64,000 bases of DNA from Sphingomonas sp. SUN039 (GCF_024758725.1 NZ_CP096972.1:540001-604000); one strand, 5' to 3'; positions 25,348 to 35,185 are shown, counted from the stretch's first letter. Notes: generated from the letters alone by a model not told the origin. Program-made: numbers and translations.

Positions 25348-26513
25348 CGCCGCTTCGCGTCGGGGTGCTGGGGGCGGGCGCGATTGCGCCGCCCTATTAT
25401 ATGGCGATGCAGGCATGGCCGCAGCTCGACCTGCGCTGCTGTGCGTCGAAGGGCATGGCCAGTGCCGAAGCCGCTGCCGCGAAATACGGGATCGCGGCAG
25501 TTCGCTTCGACGCGATGCTCGCCGATCCCGAAATCGACGTCATCCTGAATCTCACGCCGGTGCAGGCGCATTTCGCGACGTCGAAGGCGATCCTGTCGGC
25601 AGGCAAGCATCTCTATTCCGAAAAGCCCCTCGCCGCAACGCTCGCCGAAGCGGCGGAACTGATTGCCCTCGCCCGCGCCAAGGGCCTTCGCATCGGCTGT
25701 GCGCCGGATACCTTCTTCGGCAGCGCGCATCAGGCGGCTCGTTCCGCCATCGATGCCGGATCGATCGGCACACCCGTCGGCGGGGCGCTGTTCTTCGGGA
25801 ATGCCGGGGTCGAGATGTGGCATCCCAAGCCCGAACCCTTTTACAGCACGGGCGGCGGGCCGGTGTCCGACCACAGCCCCTATTACCTGTCGCAGGCGAT
25901 CAACCTGCTCGGGCCGGTGGCGTCGGTCAGCGCGGCAGGCGCGAGGCCCTTTCCGCTGCGGACGATGCGAAATGCGGCGCGGGCGGGCGAGGTTTTCGAG
26001 ACGCAGGTCGATACCAGCATCGCGGGCACTCTGACGTTCGCCAATGGCACACTGGTGACCTTGGCGATGTCCTGGGATGTCGGCCCGCACGGCCGTGCGC
26101 CCATCGAGATTTACGGCAGCGAGGGCACGCTGCACAATCCCGACCCGAACTGGTCGGACGGCAAGGTGACGCTGCAAACGCGCGAGGGGAAGCGTGAGCT
26201 CGACCACTCGGGCAGGCCTTTCCACAAGCCGACGATGATCAACTTCTTCGGGATCGAAGTGGGCTATTACCGGCTGTGCGGCCTTGCCGACATGGCCGAT
26301 GCCATCGCCGATAACCGTCCCCACCGCGCGAGCGCCGACATGGCGTTGCATGTCATGGACGTGATCGAGGCAATCCGGCTGTCGGGCGAGACGGGGCAGC
26401 GGGTGGACCTGAAAACCAGTTGCGAACGGCCCGCGCCGATTGCCGACGACATCGCGGGCGCGGCGAACATCGACCCCTTTGGAGGCATGCTCGATGCCCG
26501 AAAACTCTTCTAG
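25344..26513 (+). CDS. Gfo/Idh/MocA family oxidoreductase
   Basis: Predicted 389-residue NAD(P)-dependent sugar oxidoreductase. The Rossmann motif is VGVLGAGAIAPPYY, the family Lys is in SEKPLAATLAEA, and the substrate-binding region includes GGGPVSDHSPYYLSQAINLLGP. The GTG at 25344 overlaps the monooxygenase stop (GTGA), giving translational coupling; no other start gives the full Rossmann motif. The 3' end overlaps the GH3 gene by 20 bases. It may oxidise the glycoside at C3, as DgpA-type Gfo/Idh enzymes do for C-glucosides, or act on a released sugar. The subfamily cannot be fixed from sequence alone. Confidence 0.86.
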   Translation: MTPLRVGVLGAGAIAPPYYMAMQAWPQLDLRCCASKGMASAEAAAAKYGIAAVRFDAMLADPEIDVILNLTPVQAHFATSKAILSAGKHLYSEKPLAATLAEAAELIALARAKGLRIGCAPDTFFGSAHQAARSAIDAGSIGTPVGGALFFGNAGVEMWHPKPEPFYSTGGGPVSDHSPYYLSQAINLLGPVASVSAAGARPFPLRTMRNAARAGEVFETQVDTSIAGTLTFANGTLVTLAMSWDVGPHGRAPIEIYGSEGTLHNPDPNWSDGKVTLQTREGKRELDHSGRPFHKPTMINFFGIEVGYYRLCGLADMADAIADNRPHRASADMALHVMDVIEAIRLSGETGQRVDLKTSCERPAPIADDIAGAANIDPFGGMLDARKLF

Positions 26514-28830
26514 ACCGCTCACTTTCGATGAAGCCTGCGCGCTGACGGCGGGCGCTGCCATGTGGCGCAGTGTCGAAATTCCCGACGCGGGCGTCCCCGC
26601 CTTCACCATGGCCGACGGCCCGATGGGCGTGACCAGCGGCAACATCGACGAGCGCGAGGTTTCGTTGCTCACCCCTTGTCCTACCGCGCTCGGCGCAAGC
26701 TGGGATGCCGAAACCGTCCGCAAGGTCGGCACTGTCGTCGGCAGCGACGCGATCGAGCGCGGCATCGACGCCGTCCTCGCGCCCAACCTCAATCTCGCAC
26801 GCAGCCCATTGGCCGGACGCGCGTTCGAATATTTCAGCGAAGACCCGCTGCTCGCGGGCGTGCTGGGCGCGGCGTGGATCGGGGGACTGCAATCGACCGG
26901 CACCGGCGCGGTCGCCAAGCACCTCGTGTGCAACGACAGCGAGACCGAGCGCGACCGCGTCAATGCCGTCGTCGATGAACGCACCCTGCGCGAAGTGTAC
27001 TTGCTGCCGTTCGAAATGGCGGCAGCAGCGGGCTGCGCCGGGATGCTGGCGGCCTATAACAAGGTCAACGGCGACTGGTGCTCGGAAAGCACGCCCATCT
27101 TGACCGATATCGTCAAGCGCGAATGGGGCTTCGGCAGAGTGATCATGTCCGACTGGTTCGGCACGCATTCGGGGGCAGGCTGCATCGACGCGGGGCTCGA
27201 CCTCGAAATGCCAGGACCGGCGCGCTTCATGGGGCCGAAGCTGGCCGATGAAGGCGGCATCGAACGCGACCGTGTGTTCGCGGCGGCAAACCGGGTTGCG
27301 GCGACCGCACGGCAAGTGACCGGTCCCAAATCCACGCCCCTCCCCATCGAGCAAGCTCAGGCGATCCTCGAGGACGCTGCCGCCGAGGGTTTTGTGCTGC
27401 TGAAAAATGAGGGCGATCTCCTCCCGCTTGCCCCCGGTGCCGTGAAACGCATTGCGGTGATCGGCCCCAATGCCGCCGCACCCTGTTATCAGGGCGGTAC
27501 TTTTGCCAAGATCGCGGTTGCCCCCGATACACCGACCCCCATCGATGCCATCCGCGCGCGTTATGGCGCGCAGACCGAAATTATTTTCGAACCCGGCGTC
27601 GATCCGCAGCCGCGCCTCCCCGCGATGCCGATGCCGATGACAGTCGAGTATTTTACCAATCCCGACCTCGACGGTTCGCCAAACTTCACCGAAACCCGCA
27701 CGACCAACTCGCTCGTCTGGTTTCAGGGGCAGCACACGCAGTCGGTTTTCAACGAACCCGGCTCGATCCGTGCGACCGGCATTTTTACGGCGGAGAAAGC
27801 GGGCGTCCATAAGTTCTATCTCGGCGGAACGGGCACGGTCCGGATGCGCGTCGATAGCAACGATCTGCTTGCGACCGGCGGGGTGCTCGACGCCAAGGAT
27901 GTCATGGGTACGCTCAAGCGCGGCGATGCCGACATGACCGAACTGGCGCTAGCGGCGGGGCAGCAGATCGAGGTCGTTGTCGAATTCGCCTATACCGGCG
28001 CGCGCTGCCAGGGGCTGTGGTATGGTATCCGTTCGCCCGACAGTCCGGAAGCAATGCTCGCCCGCGCCATCGCGGCGGCACGCGATGCGGATGCGGTTTT
28101 CCTGATCGTCGGCGAGACCAGCGATTCGAGCGTCGAGAGCAAGGATCGCGCCGACACCAAACTCGCCCCCGAACAAGTCGCGTTGATCGAGGCGGTGACG
28201 GCAGCCAACCCGAAGACCGCCATCGTCGCCAATGTTGGCCACGCCTTCGATACATCATGGGAGGACCGCGCCGCCGCGTTGATGCTCGTCTGGTATCCGG
28301 GGCAGGGGTTCGCACCTGCACTCGCCAGTGTGCTCGCGGGCGACCGCGAACCCGGCGGGCGGATGCCGGTGAGCATCGCCCGGCAAGAGGTGGATTATTG
28401 CGGCTATTCGACCACGCCCGACGCCGACGGCGACCTCGTTTATGCAGAGGGCGTGAATTTCGGCTATCGCGGCCTGATCGCGAACGGCACCCCCGCCCGC
28501 CATACCCTAGGCAGCGGCATGGGCTATGCGCGGTTCGAATGGCACGATGTTGTGGCGGAAGATGGGGGCGTTGCCGTCACCGTCCGCAATATCTCGGATC
28601 GTGCCGGATCGGATGTGATCCAGTTGTACCGCGATGCGCCCGAAACCGCCCTGATCGGTTTTGCCAAGGTGCGGCTCGAACCGGGTGAAGAGCGGCGGGT
28701 GGTGGTGCGGCCCGAGCCGAAGATGTTGCGGCGTTGGCAGGATGGCTGGCAATCGCTGCCCGAAAACATACCCTTGCGCCTCGCCCGCGGGGCCGAAGCG
28801 CAGGGTTTTCCCGCTACCTTGTCGGGCTAG
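26494..28830 (+). CDS. GH3 beta-glucosidase/xylosidase with PA14 insert
   Basis: Predicted 778-residue family 3 glycoside hydrolase. The N-terminal barrel has FTMADGPMGVTSG, a KHLVCNDSE motif and the nucleophile Asp220 in VIMSDWFGTH. A PA14 domain (about residues 375-510, beginning TVEYFTNPDLDGSP) is inserted in the second domain; the likely acid/base Glu548 is in SVESKDR. A fibronectin III-like domain ends the protein (DVIQLYRDAPETALIGFAKV). There is no signal peptide, so the enzyme is probably cytoplasmic. It would cut beta-linked glucose or xylose from imported glycosides. GGAGG stands eight bases before the ATG at 26494, within the preceding gene. Confidence 0.9.
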   Translation: MPENSSRPLTFDEACALTAGAAMWRSVEIPDAGVPAFTMADGPMGVTSGNIDEREVSLLTPCPTALGASWDAETVRKVGTVVGSDAIERGIDAVLAPNLNLARSPLAGRAFEYFSEDPLLAGVLGAAWIGGLQSTGTGAVAKHLVCNDSETERDRVNAVVDERTLREVYLLPFEMAAAAGCAGMLAAYNKVNGDWCSESTPILTDIVKREWGFGRVIMSDWFGTHSGAGCIDAGLDLEMPGPARFMGPKLADEGGIERDRVFAAANRVAATARQVTGPKSTPLPIEQAQAILEDAAAEGFVLLKNEGDLLPLAPGAVKRIAVIGPNAAAPCYQGGTFAKIAVAPDTPTPIDAIRARYGAQTEIIFEPGVDPQPRLPAMPMPMTVEYFTNPDLDGSPNFTETRTTNSLVWFQGQHTQSVFNEPGSIRATGIFTAEKAGVHKFYLGGTGTVRMRVDSNDLLATGGVLDAKDVMGTLKRGDADMTELALAAGQQIEVVVEFAYTGARCQGLWYGIRSPDSPEAMLARAIAAARDADAVFLIVGETSDSSVESKDRADTKLAPEQVALIEAVTAANPKTAIVANVGHAFDTSWEDRAAALMLVWYPGQGFAPALASVLAGDREPGGRMPVSIARQEVDYCGYSTTPDADGDLVYAEGVNFGYRGLIANGTPARHTLGSGMGYARFEWHDVVAEDGGVAVTVRNISDRAGSDVIQLYRDAPETALIGFAKVRLEPGEERRVVVRPEPKMLRRWQDGWQSLPENIPLRLARGAEAQGFPATLSG

Positions 28831-29738
28831 TTTTTCGAGACCAGCAGCCCGTTCACTTCCAGCCAACGACGGAAACCGTTCATCCAGTCCACCGTCGTCG
28901 TGCCCGCAGCACCGAGACCGAAGCCGTGCGCGCCATTCTGGTAGAGGTGGAATTCCACCTTGCCGCCCGCCTTGCCCCAGCTGTCGATCAGGCCGGTTCC
29001 GCCCTTCCAGAACAGCGGATCGTTGGTCGCGAGCGCGACGAACAGCGGCGGGGGATTGGCGGGGACAGTGACCGCATCCTGCCTGCCGTAAATCGGAGCG
29101 ATGAAGGCGGGGCGGGCGTCGGGAGCGTTGGCGAGCGCGACGCTCATTGTGGTCATCGCGCCTGCGGAAAAGCCCATCATGCCGACGCGATCGGGATCGA
29201 CACCGAATTGCGCGGCATGCGCGCGGACGTAGCGGATGGCGGCTTGCCCGTCGGCAAGCGCTTCAGGAGGGGTCTCGGCAGGCGGGCGAAAGCTGGCGGG
29301 GCCCTTGCCGGTGCGCATGTCGCTCACTTCCTTGCGAAAGGTCGCCGGGTCGGCAGGGGTCGGCAATAAGCGGTATTTGAGGACGAAGGCCGCAATGCCG
29401 TGATCGGTCAGCCAACGGGCGACCCGATAGCCTTCCTCCTCGATGGCAAGCCCCAGAAACGCGCCGCCGGGCGCGACGATCACGGCGGCCCCTGTTCGCG
29501 CACCTGCGGGCGGCAGGAAGGGCGTCAGCGTGGCGCTCTCGACGTTGCGGACCTGCAGCGAACCGCTTTCGCGGAACCATTCTTCTTTGGGCTGCCCCTT
29601 GCCGGTGCCAAGCGCGACCTCCCCCGGGTAATCGATCTTGCGGCTGTCCTCGAACCTAAGGACAATATTCTCTTGCGCGCTCGCCGGGGTGCAGATGCTG
29701 ACCCCCAGCGCCAGTGCCGTGAAAAACACCTTTTTCAT
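28827..29738 (-). CDS. Secreted alpha/beta-hydrolase esterase, second copy
   Basis: Predicted 303-residue esterase with a Sec signal (MKKVFFTALALGVSICTPASAQ). The oxyanion region is VIVAPGGAFLGLA, the nucleophile is in GMMGFSAGAMTTM, and the histidine is probably in YQNGAHGFG. It is clearly related to the esterase at 10651-11583 and probably also removes acetyl or aromatic acyl groups from plant glycosides. It overlaps the MFS gene upstream by four bases (start) and the convergent GH3 gene by four bases (stop). Its expression is presumably driven from operator site H. Confidence 0.86.
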   Translation of the reverse strand: MKKVFFTALALGVSICTPASAQENIVLRFEDSRKIDYPGEVALGTGKGQPKEEWFRESGSLQVRNVESATLTPFLPPAGARTGAAVIVAPGGAFLGLAIEEEGYRVARWLTDHGIAAFVLKYRLLPTPADPATFRKEVSDMRTGKGPASFRPPAETPPEALADGQAAIRYVRAHAAQFGVDPDRVGMMGFSAGAMTTMSVALANAPDARPAFIAPIYGRQDAVTVPANPPPLFVALATNDPLFWKGGTGLIDSWGKAGGKVEFHLYQNGAHGFGLGAAGTTTVDWMNGFRRWLEVNGLLVSKN

Positions 29739-30940
29739 GCCGATTTCCTTCCACTCGCCAGCAGTGCCAGCGCGACGGTTGCCCCCGCCAGCCCGACCAG
29801 TCCGATTGTCAGAAACGCATTCTGCATCGAGCCCTGGCTCGCATCGAGCGCGTGCACGAGGCGCGGCGATTGCGACTGGCCGAGGAAGAACGCGCCGGTC
29901 CATATCCCCATCGCCCGGCCGCGATGCGCGAAGCCGAACTTGCCCTGCGTCCAGCCGATCAGCGTCGGCACCGTCATGCCGGCCGCCGTCTGCTGGACGA
30001 TCAGGCAGGCGATCATCACCGGCACCGTCGTGGCCAGTCCCATGCCGGTGAGCCCCGCCCCCAGCAACAGCATGAACACCCCGAGCTGGAGCAGGTTCGC
30101 CCGCATCGCCAGCAAGCGGAAGATTGCTGCACCGGCAAGAATGAACAGGCTCGGCACGAAGATCAGCGCGGCATAGCGCACCGGCTCCGTCACGCCGACC
30201 TCCTTGAACACCAGCGCGCCGTTGATGATGAACACATAATAGAGCATCGACGCGAAGAGGGTGACGGCAGCAACCTGCAGGGCGCTGGCCCACGGAAATG
30301 CAGTTGCGGGCGGTGCCGCGACTTGGGCCAGAGGAGCCACTTCGCGCTTGGGTTCGAACAGGAACAGCAGCATCGCCACGAAGATCGGCAGCGCGACGAG
30401 GTAGACGTAGAATACGCCGTTCCACTGCGCCTTGCTGGCGTAGCCCACGATCAGCGAGAAGATGGCGGCAATGAACGGGCCGAGCAGTCCTTGCAGGAAC
30501 AGCCAGTTCTTGCGCGCCCGGTCTTCCCAGTAATCGCCGATCAGCGTGTTGACGACGGTGAGGATCCCGGCTTCGGCCACGCCCAGCAACAGCCGCGATG
30601 CGTAAATCTGGTCGAGACTGTCGAGCAGCAACGGTGCCGCGCCGAAAATCGCATAAAAGAGCGTCGAGACGAGCAGGATCGGCCGACGCCCGAACCGGTC
30701 GACCATCATCCCGGCAAATGGCGCGAGGATCGCCATGGCGAGTCCGGGTGCCCCGATCATCGCGGGCACCTTGCCCCGCGCGTCGGGATCATTGGCAAAG
30801 TGCTCGATCATCGTCGGCACTGCCGGCCCCATCGCGACGATGGCGATGATTGGCAGAAAGGCGGCGACAACGATCGTGAAGCCTTGCGGTTTCAGCGTCA
30901 GGTCGCGCCAGAATGCGGCCACCTTTTCCATGCGATCCAT
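29735..30940 (-). CDS. MFS transporter
   Basis: Predicted 401-residue, 12-helix MFS transporter. Motifs include GMMVDRFGRRPILLVSTLFYAIFG (motif A) and GVAEAGILTVVNTLIGDYW (motif C-like). It is followed without a gap by the esterase gene, so it probably imports or exports a compound related to the esterase product. The start is uncertain: ATG codons at 30940 and 30931 both lie near GGGAGG, and the frame is open to 30994, but that would run through the operator. Operator site H lies 25 bases upstream of 30940. Confidence 0.83.
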   Translation of the reverse strand: MDRMEKVAAFWRDLTLKPQGFTIVVAAFLPIIAIVAMGPAVPTMIEHFANDPDARGKVPAMIGAPGLAMAILAPFAGMMVDRFGRRPILLVSTLFYAIFGAAPLLLDSLDQIYASRLLLGVAEAGILTVVNTLIGDYWEDRARKNWLFLQGLLGPFIAAIFSLIVGYASKAQWNGVFYVYLVALPIFVAMLLFLFEPKREVAPLAQVAAPPATAFPWASALQVAAVTLFASMLYYVFIINGALVFKEVGVTEPVRYAALIFVPSLFILAGAAIFRLLAMRANLLQLGVFMLLLGAGLTGMGLATTVPVMIACLIVQQTAAGMTVPTLIGWTQGKFGFAHRGRAMGIWTGAFFLGQSQSPRLVHALDASQGSMQNAFLTIGLVGLAGATVALALLASGRKSA

Positions 30941-30965
30941 CGCCTCCCATGCCGCCGTTTTGTTA

Positions 30966-30985
30966 TTAGAACGAATATTCGCGTT
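30966..30985. promoter_or_regulatory. Glycoside-regulon operator, site H
   Basis: ATTAGAAC-GAAT-ATTCGCGT, just upstream of the MFS-esterase operon. The central GAAC-N4-ATTC core matches sites B, D and G. Confidence 0.65.
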
Positions 30986-31053
30986 CCCTAACAAGGGCGG
31001 CAGGCGTGGTCAATCCGCGTGGAACCGGCGCGGCCGATCCTTTAAGCTCCCCA

Positions 31054-33621
31054 TCAGAACTTCACGTTCGCCGTCAGATAATAATAGGCCCCGTTGAACC
31101 CGAACTGGTTGGCGTTGCGCGTATAGGGGGTTTGCCCGTTCGAATAGGACGCCGCCTCACCCACATTGCCGTCGCGCAGGTTGTTCCACTTGTCGGGGTA
31201 GGCGTTGAACAGGTTGTTGCCGCCAGCCGTCAGCGAAAAGCGATCCGAGAAGGCATAGGTGACGTTGGCGTCGAAGATGGTTTTGGCGCGGAACGTCTGC
31301 GCGCAGCGGTTGGCGGCATCGCACGTGACGTTGGCGTCGGACGCGCTCAGTCCCGTGCTGAAGGCCTTGACCGAGCCGAAATAGCTCGCGCGGAGGCCGA
31401 GGGTCAGCGGCCCGGTTTCGTAGTTGGCCGACAACAGGATCTTGGTGCGCGGCTGGGCGACCTCGATCAGTTCGATCGCGGTCGGACCGACGAGCTGGAG
31501 CGTCTGGTTGGCCGCGGAGGCACCCGCCACCAGCGCCGTCGGCGTCGCGCGCTGGCTTTTGACCTTTGTCGCGGCATGCGTGCCCGCCAGCGTCAGCCGC
31601 AGCATGCCCGGCCCGACTTCCTTTTTCCACGTCGCAACCACATCGACGCCGCGCGTCTGGGTGTCGATCTGGTTGGTGAAGAACCGGATTTCCCGCACCC
31701 CGGGAAACAGTGCCGCAACTGCCGGGAAATTCGCGGCAAGGATGCCGTCGGTGATGGCGATGCGGTCCTTGATGTCGATCTGGAACGCATCGACCGTGAA
31801 GGTGAACGCGCCCAGATTGCCCGTGATACCCGCGCTGAAGTTGTTCGAGATTTCGGCCTTGGGCACACCGATGCCAAGCGTTGCAAGACGCGCGTCGTCG
31901 CTGGAGATCTGCTGCGTTTGCAGGATCTGGTTGTTCTGGACCGTCGACGTATTCACCCGGTTGCCGATTTGCGCGAGCGACGGCGCGCGGAAGCCGCGGT
32001 TATAGGATCCGCGGATGGCGATCTGATCGCTCAGCTTGTAACGCGCCGCCAGCTTGCCCGACAAATTGCCGCCGAAGTCGCTGTAGTTTTCGTAGCGCAA
32101 CGCCGTCGTGACGAGGAAGGCGTCGGAAAAATCGGCTTCGACGTCGATGAACGCGGCGATGTTGCGACGGCTGAGATTATTCTCGTCGGCGGGGGCGTAT
32201 CCCGGTCGCCCGTTCGAGCCGGCAGTCCGCCCCGAAATGGCAAGCGGGCCGACCGCATAGCTGTTGGGGTCGCCGCGCAGCACCTGAAAATTGTCGCGGC
32301 GCCATTGCGCGCCCATCGCCACGTTGAGATTGTTGAGCGAACCGACGGCGCCGAAATTCTTCGAGGCGGTCAGTTCGGCGACCTGTTGGCTGAATTGCGT
32401 CCGGCCGACATAGAAGCTCGTCGGGCTGGCGGCCCCTAGCGACGCGTTCACCGTGTTTTCGGCGTTCTGGTCGAGGAAGTTCTTGCCGTAACCATAGGCC
32501 AGTTCGACCTTCCAGCCCGAAAGCTCGGCCTTTAGTCCGGTGTTGATCGAATAATCGATCGAACGGCCGGGCAGGATCGGCACATAGCCATCCGGGAAGA
32601 TCGACAGGACCGCGTTGGCAGTCGTGGCCGGTGCGCGGAAAAAGCCGAATGCCCGGATGTCCTTGCGCGAATAGCCGCCGAACGCGAACATCCGAACCGT
32701 GTCCGAGAACGGAATTTCGGCATTGATGAACGCCTGATAGGTGCGGTTCTTGTTCGCACCATAGTTGCCGACGACGAAGGGCGTCTGCGGATAGACGCCG
32801 CGGTCGGTACGGGGGTTCGCGGTCGTGTACGGGAAGGCGGTCGTCGGCCCGGTCGTCGCGTAATTGGCGGGCGTCGCCGGGTAGAGGACCCCGTTGTAGG
32901 TGTCGGAGCGGTTGGTCCCCTCGGTCCCGAAATATTCGAGCGTGTAATTCAGGAAGCCGCCATTGCTGCCGAGCTTCAGGCCCTGATTGATCGAGGCCTT
33001 GGTCGTGAAGCCGTCGCCGCGCTGATTGAGGCCGACCGTAAAGCCGACCGAGCCGCCTTCGTCGCTGCTCTTCAACGCGAGGTTGACGATGCCCGCAATC
33101 GCGTCCGATCCGTACTGTGCCGCCGCACCGTCGCGCAGCACTTCGATGCGTTCGACGGCGGCCGTCGGAATGCTGTTAAGGTCGGATACGACCGTGCCGA
33201 GGCCCGGTGAGACGTTCAGGTTGAGCGCCGAGAACTGGTGGCGGCGGTGGCCGTTGATAAGCAGCAGCACCTGGTCGGGCGCGAGGCCGCGCAGCGAGGC
33301 AGGATCGGCAAAGTTGGTCGCGCCGTTGACGCCGTATTTTGCCGAATTGAACGACGGCGACGAGAACTGGACCTGCTGGCCGAGGTCGGTCTGGCCGGTC
33401 GACGTCAGGTCTTTCGAGCTGACGACGTCGACGGGGACGGGGCGATCGACATCGGTGCGCGCCTTGCCGCGCGAGCCGATCACGGTGATCTCAGCCTCGC
33501 CGGCGGGCGCCGCCCCGGCTTCCTGTGCGGCCCCCTGGGCATGGGCGTTTGCGGAAAGACCCAGCAGCATCGCAGTGGACACCAGCCAGAAGGCTTTGTG
33601 CGTCATGTCGGTCTTGGTCAT
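31054..33621 (-). CDS. TonB-dependent outer-membrane receptor downstream of dctA
   Basis: Predicted 855-residue TonB-dependent receptor. The signal peptide (KAFWLVSTAMLLGLSANAHAQ) precedes ITVIGSRGK, a plug with VLLLINGHRRHQFSALNLN and IEVLRDGAAAQYGSDAIAGIVNL, and a barrel ending in LTANVKF. This plug class (DGASAxYGSDAVAG) differs from the receptor at 19504. GGGGAGAAAGACG precedes the ATG at 33621; the frame is open further upstream inside dctA, which is a shadow. Only 37 bases separate it from the dctA stop, so it may be co-transcribed with dctA and respond to the same acid. Confidence 0.91.
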   Translation of the reverse strand: MTKTDMTHKAFWLVSTAMLLGLSANAHAQGAAQEAGAAPAGEAEITVIGSRGKARTDVDRPVPVDVVSSKDLTSTGQTDLGQQVQFSSPSFNSAKYGVNGATNFADPASLRGLAPDQVLLLINGHRRHQFSALNLNVSPGLGTVVSDLNSIPTAAVERIEVLRDGAAAQYGSDAIAGIVNLALKSSDEGGSVGFTVGLNQRGDGFTTKASINQGLKLGSNGGFLNYTLEYFGTEGTNRSDTYNGVLYPATPANYATTGPTTAFPYTTANPRTDRGVYPQTPFVVGNYGANKNRTYQAFINAEIPFSDTVRMFAFGGYSRKDIRAFGFFRAPATTANAVLSIFPDGYVPILPGRSIDYSINTGLKAELSGWKVELAYGYGKNFLDQNAENTVNASLGAASPTSFYVGRTQFSQQVAELTASKNFGAVGSLNNLNVAMGAQWRRDNFQVLRGDPNSYAVGPLAISGRTAGSNGRPGYAPADENNLSRRNIAAFIDVEADFSDAFLVTTALRYENYSDFGGNLSGKLAARYKLSDQIAIRGSYNRGFRAPSLAQIGNRVNTSTVQNNQILQTQQISSDDARLATLGIGVPKAEISNNFSAGITGNLGAFTFTVDAFQIDIKDRIAITDGILAANFPAVAALFPGVREIRFFTNQIDTQTRGVDVVATWKKEVGPGMLRLTLAGTHAATKVKSQRATPTALVAGASAANQTLQLVGPTAIELIEVAQPRTKILLSANYETGPLTLGLRASYFGSVKAFSTGLSASDANVTCDAANRCAQTFRAKTIFDANVTYAFSDRFSLTAGGNNLFNAYPDKWNNLRDGNVGEAASYSNGQTPYTRNANQFGFNGAYYYLTANVKF

Positions 33622-33658
33622 CGTCTTTCTCCCCAATTTTTTTGTCGTTTCTGCGTGT

Positions 33659-34993
33659 TCAGTCGGTGTCGCGTTCCATCGCGGGTGCCAGGACTTGGTC
33701 CCGTATCGCGTTCTGCCCGCCGAGCGCCGCGGCGAGAGCGTCGCGGTCGAGCGCATTTTCCCAGCGCGCCACGACGACGGTGGCGACGGCATTGCCCATG
33801 AAGTTCGTCAGCGCGCGGCATTCGCTCATGAAGCGGTCGATGCCGAGGATCAGCGCGAGGCCGGCAACGGGAACCGACGGCACGATGGCGAGCGTCGCGG
33901 CAAGTGTGATGAACCCCGCGCCGGTCACGCCGGCCGCACCTTTCGAACTGATCATGGCGACGCCGAGCAGGGCGAGCTGCTCGCCGATCGACAGCTCGAT
34001 CCCGGTTGCCTGGGCGATGAACAGCGCGGCGAGCGTCATATAGATGTTCGTGCCGTCGAGATTGAACGAATAACCCGTCGGCACGACCAGCCCGACGACG
34101 GATTTCGCGCATCCCGCACCCTCGAGCTTTTCCATCAGCGAAGGCAGTGCTGCCTCCGACGACGACGTGCCGAGAACGAGTAGTAGTTCGGCTTTCAGAT
34201 ACCGGATCAGCGCCAGGATCGAAAAACCGTTCAGCCGCGCAATGGCGCCGAGGACCACCAGAACGAAAAACAGTGAGGTCGCATAGAATGTGGCGACGAG
34301 CGCGCCGAGCGATACCAGCGTGCCGATCCCGTATTTGCCGATCGTGAACGCCATCGCGCCGAACGCGCCGATGGGGGCTGCTTTCATGACGAGCGCCACG
34401 AGCTGGAACACGACATCGCTCGCGCTTTCCAGAACATGCAGGAAAGGCTTGCCGCGCTCCCCCGATATGCCGAGCGCAATGCCGGTAAGTACGGCAACGA
34501 GCAGCACCTGCAGGATCGACCCTCCGGTGAGCGCCGAGACTAACGTCGTCGGGATAATGTCGAGCAGGAAGCCCGAGATCGACGCGTCGTGCGCCTTTTC
34601 GGTGTAGGTCTTCACCGCAGCCTGGTCGAGCGTGGCCGGGTCGATGTGCAGCCCCGCGCCCGGCTGTACGACATTGGCGATGATCATGCCGACGAGCAGC
34701 GCGAACGACGACACAACGAAGAAATAGGCGAACGCCTTCCCCGCGACGCGGCCGACCTGGCCGACCTTGCCAATTCCGGCGATGCCGACCGTGATCGTCA
34801 GGAAGATGACGGGCGCGATCACCATCTTCACAAGCTTGATAAAGCCGTCGCCGAGCGGCTGCAGCGCGACGCCCAGATCGGGGGCGAAAATGCCCAATGC
34901 AATCCCGCAGGCGATCGCGGTCAGCACCTGAAAATACAGGCTCGCGTAAAAAGGGGTCCGCGTGCCCACGGTGGTTGCCGGGATAACCGCCAT
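33659..34993 (-). CDS. dctA: C4-dicarboxylate:cation symporter DctA
   Basis: Predicted 444-residue member of the dicarboxylate/amino acid:cation symporter family. It has several transmembrane helices, the serine-rich re-entrant motif [14 protein letters not shown], the substrate motif [17 protein letters not shown] and [11 protein letters not shown]. It would import succinate, fumarate, malate or a related organic acid across the inner membrane. The ATG at 34993 is preceded by GGAGAG. It is divergent from the dctB-like kinase gene, the usual dct arrangement. A related acid, such as a ring-fission product, could be the true substrate. Confidence 0.9.
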   Translation of the reverse strand: MAVIPATTVGTRTPFYASLYFQVLTAIACGIALGIFAPDLGVALQPLGDGFIKLVKMVIAPVIFLTITVGIAGIGKVGQVGRVAGKAFAYFFVVSSFALLVGMIIANVVQPGAGLHIDPATLDQAAVKTYTEKAHDASISGFLLDIIPTTLVSALTGGSILQVLLVAVLTGIALGISGERGKPFLHVLESASDVVFQLVALVMKAAPIGAFGAMAFTIGKYGIGTLVSLGALVATFYATSLFFVLVVLGAIARLNGFSILALIRYLKAELLLVLGTSSSEAALPSLMEKLEGAGCAKSVVGLVVPTGYSFNLDGTNIYMTLAALFIAQATGIELSIGEQLALLGVAMISSKGAAGVTGAGFITLAATLAIVPSVPVAGLALILGIDRFMSECRALTNFMGNAVATVVVARWENALDRDALAAALGGQNAIRDQVLAPAMERDTD

Positions 34994-35125
34994 GTCTCTC
35001 CTGATCCGGACGCTATCCTGCGTCCCACGGGGTTGATGCCGCGGACCCGGCGGCAGACCCAATGAAATAAAAATCGCGGTAAGTACCTGTTTCTATTTGG
35101 TTAGTTTGAAACGAACATCATCAAG

Positions 35126-35145
35126 CTGTGCGGTTTTCCGCACAG
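35126..35145. promoter_or_regulatory. Palindrome resembling a DctD upstream binding site
   Basis: CTGTGCGG-TTTT-CCGCACAG, perfect 8-bp arms with a four-base spacer, lies in the dctA-dctB divergent region. It resembles, from memory, the TGTGCGG-type sites bound by rhizobial DctD. A weaker second repeat (TTCGC-N6-GCGAA) lies about 20 bases nearer to dctB. Confidence 0.6.
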
Positions 35146-35185
35146 ATGCTGGCGGAATGAGCGACTTTTCGCCAAAGTGCGAATC

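Noticed and set aside
34994-35060. Possible sigma54 (-24/-12) promoter for dctA
   Set aside because: The nearest match on the minus strand has either wrong spacing (TGGGACG, then GC 11 bases on) or a poor consensus, and lies almost on the ribosome-binding site.
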